Assembly: GCA_002102225.1 (NCBI GenBank)
Contig: LQPB01000002.1
Span: 1-64,000 of the forward strand
Reading direction: 5' to 3'
Origin: Mycobacterium interjectum
GTDB lineage: Bacteria; Actinomycetota; Actinomycetes; Mycobacteriales; Mycobacteriaceae
DNA length: 64,000 bases
Shown: one piece after another, positions 8,442 through 16,630 of the stretch
How positions within the stretch are numbered: position 1 is the stretch's first letter
Layout: each line of letters begins with the position of its first letter
Made by a program: the position numbers and the translations under genes
Notes under the pieces: generated by a model
Seen by the model: the letters and a program-made list of their open reading frames with translations, nothing else
What the model was told of the DNA's origin: nothing
The model's database searches: none

Positions 8442-10923
8442 CTAACTTGCCGTTCGCGGGTCGCGCTGGCCTGCAATCGCGTCCTCCGGGGCCAGCATGG
8501 CGCGCAGCATCGACAGCATCTCCGAACGCGACCCGGCGCCGAGCCGACGCCGGATCCGGGCGACGTGGTGCTCGACCGTCTTCGCCGAGATGTACAGCCG
8601 GCCACCGATGTCGCGGTAGGGCATTCCCAGCAGCAGCAGCTCGGCGACTTCGCGTTCGCGATCGGAGAGCGCCGAGCCCGCCGCGGGGTGATGCGGCGCG
8701 GAGCGCGCAGCGGCGGCCGGTTCGGTGGACGGCATCTCGCCGTCGCCGGCGCCCAGCTTGAGGTCCCGGGCGAGTTGCAGCATTGCCCCGGATACCCGCC
8801 CGTCGGCTGCTTGCAGCGCGGCCTGACCGGCGAGCCGGGTGGCGTCGGAGGTCAGCCCGGCGTTCGACAAGGCACGGGCGGCCACGGTGACCTCGTCGGC
8901 GTCGACCTGATCGGCCAGCACGCGCAGCCACGTGCGGCCGGCCCCGGAGAGCACCCGCGCGAACGTGCTGTCGGCGGCTGCCACGCCGAGGGCCTGTCCG
9001 TGCGGCGCGACCGACTCCGGCGAGTTGGCCAGGATTCCCGCGTGCACCCCGGCCCAATGCAGGGGCGCCGACCACATCACCGGGTTGCCCAGCGATTCCA
9101 GCAGCCCGAACGCCTCATCCAGGGAATGCCGCAGCCGCTCGACCCGGCGCAGCCGAGCGGCGGCCACCCACAATTCGCCCAACGGCAGCAGGCTGAACAG
9201 GTCGACGGCGCACTCCGCGAGCACCTCGATGGCGGCGTGCCAATGCTGGTGCAGCGCGCCCGCGTCCCCGCTGCGCCGTGCGATCGCCGTCTGCAATGCG
9301 CTCGCCCACAATGCGTCGCGGCGGTGCAGCACGGCCGAGCCGACGGCCGCCACGTCCGCGCCGGCCGCGGCCAGCTGCCCCTCCTGCATCTTGATCCAGC
9401 CCGAGAGCAGCGCGTGCCGACGCTGGAACATCGGGGCGACCTCGGGTCCGGTCGCGCGGCCGATGACGCTGCGCGCGCGGACCGGATCGCCGCCATGCAT
9501 CGCCGCCAAGGCGACCAGCGCGGCGGGGCTGTCCGGCAGGACTTCGGTCATCGACGGTTCGGCCCCGATGGCCTGGCCCAGCTTCGCCATCGCCGCCGAA
9601 TACGGACGGTCGATGCTCAGCAGCAGCCCCTCGGCGAGGCTGCGTGCGCCGCGTGCGGCCATGGTCGGCGGGCCGGCGTCTTGCGTGCGGAGCGCCACCC
9701 GCGCCGCGGCGAGATCGCCCGTCGCGGTGAGGGCGATCGCCGCGGCGGCGCCGACGACGGCGTCGGGGTGGGGCCCGAGCCAGCGGAACAGTTCGGCCGC
9801 CTGGCCCGCGTTGCCGTCGAGGACCGCGAGGCTGGCGGCGATGCGAACCGCCGCCGCCCGTTCGGCGGAATCCGGTGAACCCAGCAGGCCGTCGGCCAAG
9901 GCCGCGGCGGCGGAGTGGTCCCCGGCGCGCGCCAGCGCGTCGGCGGCTCGGGACGCCATCCCGTCGGCGCCGGCGTCAACCGCCGCGCGGTACAGCCTCG
10001 CCGCGTGAACGAAATCACCTCGTGACGCGTCGGCCCGCCGACCCAGCAGGGCCGCCAGTCGGTCGTCCTTGAGGCCGTGCTCGGCGAGTCGGAGCGCGAA
10101 TTCTGTTGACACCGTTGCCAGGTCGAGCTGCGAGCGCACGAGCGCGGTTTCGACCTCGCGGTGGTGCGCGTTGCCGATGAGATGGGCGACTGCATCATGG
10201 ACCAACCTCAGGAACCCCGGGGTATGCGACGGCTCGACGAGGCCGCCGGCGCGCGCCCGATCGACGAGCCGGCGCGCCTGCGTCGTCGAAATGTCCAGCG
10301 CGGCGGCCACATCCGTGGTCCCCAATTCCTGGGACAGCGACATGATGAGGAGGGTGTCCAGGGTGGGTTCGTCGACTCGGCGCAACCGGTCGATCAGCGC
10401 GAACTTGGCCGCTTGCGCCGGGGGCTCGGCCCCCGCGGCCACCGCGCGCACCAGGAACGGAATTCCCGCGGTGGGCTCGAGCAGCTCTTCGGCGACCGGC
10501 AGCGGACCGAGGGACACGAGTCGTCCGTCCCGCTCGATGGCCAGCGTCACGTCGCGCAGGCGTTCCTGGGGTTCGGCGGGCCACCACCACGATGGCGCCG
10601 TCGGCGACGCGTTGCGTGAGGGCCGCGAGGGCGTCGTCGGTCAGCAAGTGGGCATCGTCGACGACCAGCGCCGCGTCCGGCGGGTCGTCGGCGCGGGGCG
10701 GGCGTGCCAGCACCGTCAGGCCGGCGCCGCGCAACTTGCCCCGCGCGGCTGCAAGAGCAGTGCTCTTTCCAGTGCCGATGCCGCCGCTGATCAGCAGCCT
10801 GGCCGGCGTCGAGGGCCCGTCGAGGAGGGCGGCGATGGCGTCGCGCGCCTGCGCTGGTATGTCTCCAGGGGTGTCGCCCACGGCGCTCGCCCCCTTCCCG
10901 TCGGCGGCCCGCGGCCGCGCCAT
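8442..10923 (-). pseudogene. iniR: AAA/LuxR-type regulator of the iniBAC locus (Rv0339c, IniR), interrupted by a 1-nt frameshift
   Basis: Two overlapping frames together encode one large ATP-binding LuxR-family regulator of about 820 residues. The first, from ATG 10923, carries Walker A GGIGTGKST (residues 47-55) and Walker B LVVDD (86-90). The second, 702 residues measured from a GTG at 10550, continues with a winged-helix/TPR-like middle and ends in a LuxR helix-turn-helix (LSDREREVAELLLLGMPYRDIG...TVEHHVARIRRRL). At + strand GGG 10578-10580 the coherent reading changes frame; removing one base gives ...VVVAAEPQERLRDVTLAIE.... The orthologue in M. marinum was reported as IniR, an activator of iniBAC. 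Either the gene is broken or the extra base is a sequencing error. It is divergent from the Rv0340-like gene. Confidence 0.85.
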
Positions 10924-10925
10924 TT

Positions 10926-10948
10926 CCCCTAATGGGGCACCCCCTAAT
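10926..10948. promoter_or_regulatory. Paired CCCCTAAT motif between iniR and the Rv0340-like gene
   Basis: Two exact CCCCTAAT octamers lie at 10926-10933 and 10941-10948, in the 143-base divergent gap. The inner copy overlaps the ribosome-binding region of iniR (reverse strand TTAGGGGAAATG). Both copies read in the direction of the Rv0340-like gene, 119 bases before its start. The same octamer occurs as a tandem pair upstream of iniB in the same orientation, which suggests an operator shared by the two IniB-domain genes, most simply for IniR. The function is inferred. Confidence 0.55.
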
Positions 10949-11066
10949 GATGCCGTACGAGAGGCGGGTTTCGCACCGATCACGCGTGGCGGTCCGGCCG
11001 ATACCATCGTGCTATCCGGCTCGGCTTGTCCTGCCGCGGCGGCCCAGGGTAGCGAGGAGGTGTGCG

Positions 11067-11606
11067 ATGGCAAACTCGTTGCTCGATTTTGTGATCGCGC
11101 TGGTGCGCGATCCGGACGCCGCGGCACGCTACGCCGCTAACCCCGCGCAGACGATCGCGGATGCCCATCTTACGGGCGTGACGAGCGCAGACGTGAATAA
11201 TCTGATTCCGATGGTGTCCGATTCGCTGTCGATGGGCCATCCCGTTCCTTCCGTTGCGGGTACGCCCGTCGCCGAATCCGGCAACGTTTGGGCAAGCGGC
11301 GCGGCGGCGGCCGCCCTCGACGCTTTCACGCCGCACGCCCCCATGGGGCTGGTCGAGCAGCACGGCCCGGCGCCCGGGGTGATCAGCCAACCGGCAACCC
11401 CAGCCCCCGTCGTCGCGCCAGCGGATTCGCATCCCGCCGGGACCGACCCGCATGAGCCATCGGTGCTGCTCGCGGGCCTAGAGACGCCCGATGGCGCGGT
11501 CGATCACGGCGTCTTCCCGGCAGACGATCTGAGTGCCTGGGACCACCCCGATGCCCACCCGCACCCCGGCGTGGACGATCACCACGGCTTCGGGATCCAC
11601 GGCTGA
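11067..11606 (+). CDS. IniB N-terminal domain protein, Rv0340-like
   Basis: This 179-residue protein starts at ATG 11067, preceded by a good GAGGAGG site; a longer upstream frame was rejected. Residues 1-52 (MANSLLDFVIALVRDPDAAA...) align by eye with the first 50 residues of IniB. Both start with a short amphipathic helix, a DP/SPEAA...F/Y turn and an LxGVTSADVNNLIP-like segment, which define the IniB N-terminal domain. The rest is Ala/Pro/His/Asp-rich and probably disordered, ending in a His-rich tail. There is no signal peptide. In H37Rv, Rv0340 is also 179 residues and is induced together with iniBAC. It lies 260 bases upstream of iniB on the same strand. Its molecular role is unknown. Confidence 0.85.
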   Translation: MANSLLDFVIALVRDPDAAARYAANPAQTIADAHLTGVTSADVNNLIPMVSDSLSMGHPVPSVAGTPVAESGNVWASGAAAAALDAFTPHAPMGLVEQHGPAPGVISQPATPAPVVAPADSHPAGTDPHEPSVLLAGLETPDGAVDHGVFPADDLSAWDHPDAHPHPGVDDHHGFGIHG

Positions 11607-11648
11607 CTTTCGTTCGCCGGATGCCGACCAGTTTCTGCCGTTGAGCTG

Positions 11649-11666
11649 CTGAAAAGCTCTTTTCAG
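11649..11666. promoter_or_regulatory. Perfect 18-base palindrome upstream of iniB
   Basis: CTGAAAAGCTCTTTTCAG is a perfect inverted repeat located 43 bases after the stop of the Rv0340-like gene and 39 bases before the CCCCTAAT pair. It could be an AT-rich hairpin ending the upstream transcript or a dimer-binding operator. No T-run follows, so an operator is at least as likely as a terminator. Confidence 0.5.
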
Positions 11667-11694
11667 AGCGCGGCTTCGCCATGCCGCCGAAACG

Positions 11695-11722
11695 GTGACA
11701 CAGCCCCCTAATCCCCTAATAT
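11695..11722 (+). promoter_or_regulatory. Candidate iniBAC promoter/operator with tandem CCCCTAAT boxes
   Basis: Two back-to-back CCCCTAAT octamers lie at 11705-11712 and 11713-11720. A GTGACA hexamer (11695-11700) and TAATAT (11717-11722), 16 bases apart, form a passable SigA-type promoter. If that promoter is real, the boxes sit in the spacer and overlap the -10, which suits a repressor. If the boxes are activator sites, the start must lie downstream, where TGTATAT (11805-11811) is a possible -10. The iniB ATG is 147 bases beyond the boxes. The boxes are seen directly; their roles are inferred. Confidence 0.5.
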
Positions 11723-11866
11723 GCTGGCTCGGCTGATCCCTATGGGTGCTTGTGCGGCCGGGGGCTCGGACCCCGATTCCAGACCACGGCGAAATCCATA
11801 GCGTGTATATCGAAACGCCGGTCGACCCCGGCGAGCGGCTTCAAGAGAACGTGAAGGGAACCGATC

Positions 11867-14689
11867 ATGGACGCGCTGATCCGATACATCATGGGGCTGT
11901 TCACCAGTCCCGAGGCGGCGCAAGCCTTCCTCAATGGTCCCGAGCAGGCGATGACCCTTGCCGGGGTCAACGCGTCGCCCGAACAGTTCGCCCTGGCGGC
12001 GGCCAACGCTTTGCCCGGTGTCGACCTCGGCGCCGACCCGGTCGGCGGCGTGCAGCAGGTCCTGACCGACCAGTACGGCTACGCCCCGGCCTATTCGGGC
12101 TATGACCCCGGCTATGCGGGCTACGACCCCGGCTACGGGGGATATGGGCCCGCGCTGGTGTCCACGGTGGCCGAGGACGGTGCCGCGTTGGTCGGAGACG
12201 CCGTTGCGCCCGCCCTGTACGGCGCGGACGCGGTCGTCGGCGACGGCGGCGCGATCGTGGGCGGCCTGGGCGCGGGACTGGTCAATTCGTTCGACGCCGG
12301 GCTGTGGAATGGCGTCGACGAGGGGTATGCCGGCTCGGGCGGTGCCGGGTTCGGTTGGCAGCCCGGTTGGGGTGCTTTCGGTCCGGGCACCGGTGAGTTC
12401 GGGCCGGGTTGGGGCGGCTTCCGGCCCGGCTGGGGCGACGGCGGACCTCGGTGGGGCGACCCCAGGCACGGTTGGGGTGACGGGCCTCGTTGGGGCGACG
12501 TTGGGCCTCGATGGGGCGACCCCCGCCCCGGTTGGGGTGACGTCGGCCCTCGGTGGGGCGACTTCCGGCCCGGTTTCGGCACCGGTAGTGCTCCTGGCTG
12601 GGGCGGGTTCGGACCGGGTGCGGGTGGCTTCGGTCCCGGCGGCCTTGTTGGTGAGCAACTCGGCGGCGGGCTGGGTGCTGGCGTCGGTGCTGAGATCGGC
12701 GCGGGCTTGGGACTTGGCCTTGGAGTCGGTGGTGGAGCTGGTTTGGGCGCTGAGATCAATGCCGGCTTGAGCCTCGGGTTCGGGGCGGGCCTGGGTGGTC
12801 AGACTGGGTTCGCCGCAGGCGGCCAGGCCGGCCTCGGCGCAGAGATCGGTGCCGGCCTGGGCCTCGGGTTAGGGGCTGGCGTGGGCGGTCAAGCCGGTCT
12901 TGGTCTGGGCGGCCAGGCGGGTTTCGGTGGTGGCTTGGGTCTCGGGCTTGGTGCCGCCGCGGGCGCTCGCGCCGGATTCGGCGGGGGCGTGGGACTTGCC
13001 GGCGAGGCAGGCCTGGGCGGTGAGGCCGGATTCGGTGCTCGCGCGGGTCTGGCTGGCGAAGCCGGCTTCGGCGGTGGTGCGGGTCTCGGCGGTGGTGCTG
13101 GTTTGTCCGGTGGTGCGGGTCTGGCCGGTGGTGCGGGTCTGGCCGGCGGTGCGGGTCTAGCTGGCGGCGCGGGTCTCGGCGGTGGCGCAGGTCTCGCCGG
13201 TGGTGCCGGGGTCTCCGGGGGTGCCGGCCTTGGCGCTGAGGCGGGCGTCGGTGGCATGGCGGGCTTGGGCGCCCGGGCAGGTGCCGGCTTTACCGGCCAA
13301 GCGGGCGGTGTCTTTGGCGGCGGTGTTGGTGGCCAAGCTGGCGGCAGTGTTGCCGGCCAGGCCGGCGGCGCATTCGGTGCCGGCGGTCAGGCAGGGGCTG
13401 GCGGCGGCGGCGGGTTCGGCCTGGGCGCTGGAAGCCAGGCTGGGTTGGGCGCCCAGGCCGGTTTGGGCGCGCAAGCGGGTCTTGCCGGCCAGGGTGGTCT
13501 TGCTGCGGGTGGTGGTTTTGGTGCGGGTGGCCAGGCTGCTGGTGGTTTTGGCGGTGGGCTTGGTGGCCAGGCGGCGTTGGGTGCCCAAGCCGGCCTCGCC
13601 AGCCAGGCAAGCTTGGGCGCCGGCGGTGGCCTTGCAGCAGGCGGTGGTCTGGCTGGTGCCGGCAGTGCTGGCGGCCTGGCCGGCGGCGCTGCCAACACGG
13701 CCCTCGTCGGCGGTGCGACCGGTCAAGCCGGGTTGATCGCCAGCGAAGGCGCCGCCTTGAACGGTGCTGCCACGCCCCATGTCTCCGGCCCGCTGGGCGG
13801 CGTCGGCGTCGGCGGTCAGGCCGGCGCCAGCGCCGCGGGTGGAGCGGGCCTGGGCATCGGAGGGGAACGCGGCGGCGCCGTTTTGAGCGGCGACAGCGCA
13901 AACGTGGGCGGGCATGCGACGCCCCAGATGGCGGCGCCGTCCGTCGCCGGCGGTGCCGGATTGGGCGGCCAGGCCAGCGGCGGCGGCACCGCGGCGGCCG
14001 GAATCGCAGGCGGCCACCCCGGCGGGGCGCTCGGAGGCGGCGTGACCGGAGGCGCGGGAGGCGGCATCAACGGACCCGGCGTGACCGGCGGCGACCACCC
14101 CGGCGGCGGGGTCGGCGGTGTCATGACGGGCGGCGCTGGCGGCGGCGTGGCCGGTGGCCCTGGCGCGGGCGCCCACGGCCAGATCCTTGGCCAAGAAGGT
14201 GCCGCGCTCGGCGCTGGTACCCCGGTCAACGCAGGTGGCGGCCCCGTCACCCCCGGTGGAGTTCCGGCCCAGCACGGCCCGGTCGCACCGGGTGGCCAGG
14301 GCCCGGTCATTCAGGGCGGCGGTGGTGCAGGCGGCACCGTCGGAGGCCACGCGACGCCCCCGTCGAGCGCCGGCCCGGTGATTCAAAGCCCGGGCGGCAG
14401 TGGCCCGATCAACCACGGGGGCACGGGCACTCCGGTGATCCAGCCGCCGGCGCATTCGCCGGCTCCGGTCGACCACTCGCCCGCCCCGGTTCAGCACGCG
14501 CCGGCGCCGGTTCAGCACGCGCCCGCTCCGGTGCAGCACGCGCCGGCCCCGGTGGAACACTCGCCCGCGCCGGCGCCGCACAGCCCGTCGGTGTTCGAGG
14601 GCACGCCGCACGAGCCGGCACCCGTGCACGCTCCGGTCCCGGCCCCGCACCCGGCACCAAGCGCCCATCCGGTCGGGCCGCACGGCTAG
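11867..14689 (+). CDS. iniB: Isoniazid-inducible protein IniB, greatly expanded repeat form
   Basis: This 940-residue protein starts at ATG 11867, preceded by GAAGGGA. Residues 1-70 are the conserved IniB N-terminal domain (MDALIRYIMGLFTSPEAAQAF). Residues 70-95 are Tyr-rich (GYDPGY repeats) and 163-250 are Trp-rich (PGWGD/PRWGD repeats). About 256-640 are dominated by GGAGL/GGQAGL repeats, a Gly/Ala region continues to about 840, and the end holds APVxHAP repeats. There is no signal peptide or membrane helix. In H37Rv, IniB is 479 residues, so most of the extra length is repeat expansion. iniB is induced by isoniazid, ethambutol and other cell-wall stress; its biochemical role is unknown. 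It is first gene of iniBAC. Confidence 0.93.
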   Translation: MDALIRYIMGLFTSPEAAQAFLNGPEQAMTLAGVNASPEQFALAAANALPGVDLGADPVGGVQQVLTDQYGYAPAYSGYDPGYAGYDPGYGGYGPALVSTVAEDGAALVGDAVAPALYGADAVVGDGGAIVGGLGAGLVNSFDAGLWNGVDEGYAGSGGAGFGWQPGWGAFGPGTGEFGPGWGGFRPGWGDGGPRWGDPRHGWGDGPRWGDVGPRWGDPRPGWGDVGPRWGDFRPGFGTGSAPGWGGFGPGAGGFGPGGLVGEQLGGGLGAGVGAEIGAGLGLGLGVGGGAGLGAEINAGLSLGFGAGLGGQTGFAAGGQAGLGAEIGAGLGLGLGAGVGGQAGLGLGGQAGFGGGLGLGLGAAAGARAGFGGGVGLAGEAGLGGEAGFGARAGLAGEAGFGGGAGLGGGAGLSGGAGLAGGAGLAGGAGLAGGAGLGGGAGLAGGAGVSGGAGLGAEAGVGGMAGLGARAGAGFTGQAGGVFGGGVGGQAGGSVAGQAGGAFGAGGQAGAGGGGGFGLGAGSQAGLGAQAGLGAQAGLAGQGGLAAGGGFGAGGQAAGGFGGGLGGQAALGAQAGLASQASLGAGGGLAAGGGLAGAGSAGGLAGGAANTALVGGATGQAGLIASEGAALNGAATPHVSGPLGGVGVGGQAGASAAGGAGLGIGGERGGAVLSGDSANVGGHATPQMAAPSVAGGAGLGGQASGGGTAAAGIAGGHPGGALGGGVTGGAGGGINGPGVTGGDHPGGGVGGVMTGGAGGGVAGGPGAGAHGQILGQEGAALGAGTPVNAGGGPVTPGGVPAQHGPVAPGGQGPVIQGGGGAGGTVGGHATPPSSAGPVIQSPGGSGPINHGGTGTPVIQPPAHSPAPVDHSPAPVQHAPAPVQHAPAPVQHAPAPVEHSPAPAPHSPSVFEGTPHEPAPVHAPVPAPHPAPSAHPVGPHG
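12353..12616 (+). repeat. PGWGD/PRWGD-coding repeat tract in iniB
   Basis: This tract encodes residues 163-250 of IniB with about ten imperfect copies of a tryptophan unit (GPGWG, RPGWGD, GPRWGD). The nucleotide units ggttggggtga and cggtggggcga recur nearly unchanged, so the tract probably grew by slippage or unequal recombination. Confidence 0.8.
13060..13250 (+). repeat. GGAGL-coding tandem repeat core in iniB
   Basis: About eleven consecutive pentapeptide units (GGAGL, with first-position Ala, Gly or Ser variants) are encoded here by near-identical 15-base units. This is the most regular part of a much longer Gly/Ala repeat region. Copy number is likely to vary between strains and to be prone to assembly collapse. 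Confidence 0.8.
14441..14590 (+). repeat. APVxHAP-coding repeat at the iniB 3' end
   Basis: Seven or so heptapeptide units of the form APVQHAP or SPAPVDH are encoded near the C-terminus of IniB. Nearly identical 21-base units are visible (gcgccggcgccggttcagcac and variants). A Pro/His-rich, wall-spanning-like or disordered tail is a reasonable reading. Confidence 0.75.
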
Positions 14690-14707
14690 CGATCCCGGAC
14701 GCGCAAC

Positions 14708-14739
14708 GGCGGCGGGGACCTTGTTGGGTCTCCGCCGCC
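14708..14739 (+). terminator. GC-rich hairpin in the iniB-iniA gap
   Basis: GGCGGCGGGGA (14708-14718) pairs with TCTCCGCCGCC (14729-14739) through a 10-base loop. The stem has eleven pairs including one G-U wobble and starts 19 bases after the iniB stop. There is no T-run, so it may be a partial terminator or an mRNA-stabilising stem that sets the iniB to iniA,iniC ratio. Confidence 0.5.
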
Positions 14740-14788
14740 TCACGCATACCGTGATCTCAGCGCATCAGCGAGAAAGTGGGGCAGCACG

Positions 14789-16630
14789 GTGACACCACCG
14801 GATGATCCTCGGCGGGTCAACGTCATCGTCGAATTGATCGACCACACCGTCGCCATTGCCGAACTCACCAGCCGCGGTGACCTCGCGCAGCGGCTGACCC
14901 GGGCCCGCGAGCGCATCCTCGACCCGCGAATCCGGGTGGTGATCGCCGGGCAGCTCAAACAGGGCAAGAGCCAGCTACTCAACTCGCTGCTGAACCTGCC
15001 GGTGGCGCGAGTCGGCGACGACGAGGCCACCGTGGTGATCACCGTCGTCGGCTACGGCGATCCGCCGTCGGCACGGCTGGTCGTGGCCGCGGGGCCCCAC
15101 GGCGAACCCGCGTCCATCGAGATTCCCGTGGATGACCTCAACACCGACCTGCGCCACGCGCCGCAGGCCGGCAACCGCGAAGTGCTGCGCGTGGAGATCG
15201 CCGCGCCCAGCCCGCTGCTGCAGGGCGGCCTGGTGTTCGTCGACACCCCCGGCGTGGGCGGCCACGGGCAGCGGCACCTGTCGGCGACGCTCGGATTGCT
15301 GCCCGAGGCCGACGCGCTGTTGATGGTCAGCGACACCAGCCAGGAATTGACCGAGCCGGAGATGCGGTTCATCAGCCAGGCGCATCAGATCTGCCCCGTG
15401 GCGATATTGGTGGCAACCAAAACCGACTTGTACCCGCGGTGGCGCGACATCGTCAACGCCAACGCCGGGCACCTACAGCGCGCGGGCGTGGCGATCCCGA
15501 TCCTGCCGGTCTCGTCGCTGTTGCGCAGCCACGCCGTCACGCTCAACGACAAGGAACTCAACGACGAGTCCAATTTCCCGTCGATCATCAAGTTTCTCAG
15601 CGAAAAGGTGCTTTCCCGCCAGACGGACCGGGTCCGGGACCAGGTCCTCTACGAAATCCGTTCTGCTGCACAGCAGTTAGCGATGTCGGTGGGATCCGAG
15701 CTGGCGGTGGTCGACGACCCTGACTTGCGCGACCGGCTCGCCGACGACCTGGAGCGCCGCAAGCGCCAAGCGCAGGATGCTCTCAACCAGTCGGCGCTGT
15801 GGCAGCAGGTGCTCAACGACGGATTCACCGATCTGTATGCCGATGTCGACCACGACATGCGGGCCCGCTTCCGCGCCCTCACCGAAGACATTGAGCGCCA
15901 GATAGATTCGTGCGACCCGACCCGGCATTGGGCTGAGATCGGCACCGACACCGAGAATGCGGTCGCCACCGCCGTCGGGGACAACTTTGTGTGGGCCTAC
16001 CGACGGGCCGAGGCGCTGGCCGGCGAGGTGGCGCGCTCGTTCGCCGATGCGGGGCTGGATTCGGTGCTGTCCCCGGAACTGACCGGGCGACTGATGGGTG
16101 GCGATTTCGGCCGGCTCAAGTCGTTGGCGGAACTGGAGTCCAAGCCCGCGGGCAAGGGGCAGAAGGTCGTCACCGGGCTGCGCGGCTCCTATGGCGGCGT
16201 GGTGATGATCGGCATGCTGTCGTCGGTGGCCGGCCTGGGCCTGTTCAACCCCCTGTCGCTGGGTGCGGGGCTGCTGTTGGGCCGGATGGCCTACAAGGAG
16301 GACAGGGAGCACCGGCTGTTGCGGGCGCGCGCCGAGGCCAAGACCAACGTCCGGCGCTTCGTCGATGACGTGTCGTTCGTGGTCGGCAAGGAATCCCGCG
16401 ACCGGCTCAAGGCGATCCACCGCACGCTGCGCGATCATTACCGCGAGATCGGCGACGAGGTCACCCGTTCGCTCAACGAATCACTGCAAGCCACCATCAC
16501 CGCGGCGCACCTCGAGGAAGCCGAGCGCGACAATACTGTTCGTGAACTGGAGCGGAGGTTGAACATCCTGGAGCAGGTCCTCGACAACGTGGACAAGTTG
16601 ACACCTCCGGTCACCGCGGGACGGTCGTGA
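14789..16630 (+). CDS. iniA: Dynamin-like GTPase IniA
   Basis: This 613-residue protein starts at GTG 14789. The G domain shows G1 GQLKQGKSQLLNSLL (residues about 55-69), G3 VDTPGVGG (about 150-157) and G4 ATKTDLYPRW (about 208-217). Long helices follow, forming the dynamin-type neck. A hydrophobic segment (VVMIGMLSSVAGLGLFNPLSLGAGLLLG, about 471-498) matches the membrane-inserting part described in the M. smegmatis IniA structure. The family remodels and fissions membranes in a GTP-dependent way. The gene is induced by cell-wall inhibitors and needed for tolerance to isoniazid and ethambutol in H37Rv. It overlaps iniC by four bases. Similarity to H37Rv IniA is very strong throughout. Confidence 0.97.
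   Translation: MTPPDDPRRVNVIVELIDHTVAIAELTSRGDLAQRLTRARERILDPRIRVVIAGQLKQGKSQLLNSLLNLPVARVGDDEATVVITVVGYGDPPSARLVVAAGPHGEPASIEIPVDDLNTDLRHAPQAGNREVLRVEIAAPSPLLQGGLVFVDTPGVGGHGQRHLSATLGLLPEADALLMVSDTSQELTEPEMRFISQAHQICPVAILVATKTDLYPRWRDIVNANAGHLQRAGVAIPILPVSSLLRSHAVTLNDKELNDESNFPSIIKFLSEKVLSRQTDRVRDQVLYEIRSAAQQLAMSVGSELAVVDDPDLRDRLADDLERRKRQAQDALNQSALWQQVLNDGFTDLYADVDHDMRARFRALTEDIERQIDSCDPTRHWAEIGTDTENAVATAVGDNFVWAYRRAEALAGEVARSFADAGLDSVLSPELTGRLMGGDFGRLKSLAELESKPAGKGQKVVTGLRGSYGGVVMIGMLSSVAGLGLFNPLSLGAGLLLGRMAYKEDREHRLLRARAEAKTNVRRFVDDVSFVVGKESRDRLKAIHRTLRDHYREIGDEVTRSLNESLQATITAAHLEEAERDNTVRELERRLNILEQVLDNVDKLTPPVTAGRS

Noticed and set aside
10195..11127. The full 310-residue minus frame as an independent protein
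   Set aside because: Its middle is the ATPase part of IniR, the C-terminal 110 residues are out-of-frame Arg/Gly-rich sequence after the frameshift, and the N-terminal extension covers the control region.
12353..13250. Direct repeats considered as a CRISPR array
   Set aside because: The units are 11-15 bases, in frame and contiguous, with no regular spacers and no cas genes nearby.
13157..14743. Long minus-strand frames opposite iniB
   Set aside because: They are the antisense of Gly/Ala-rich repeats and have low-complexity Arg/Ala/Thr content.
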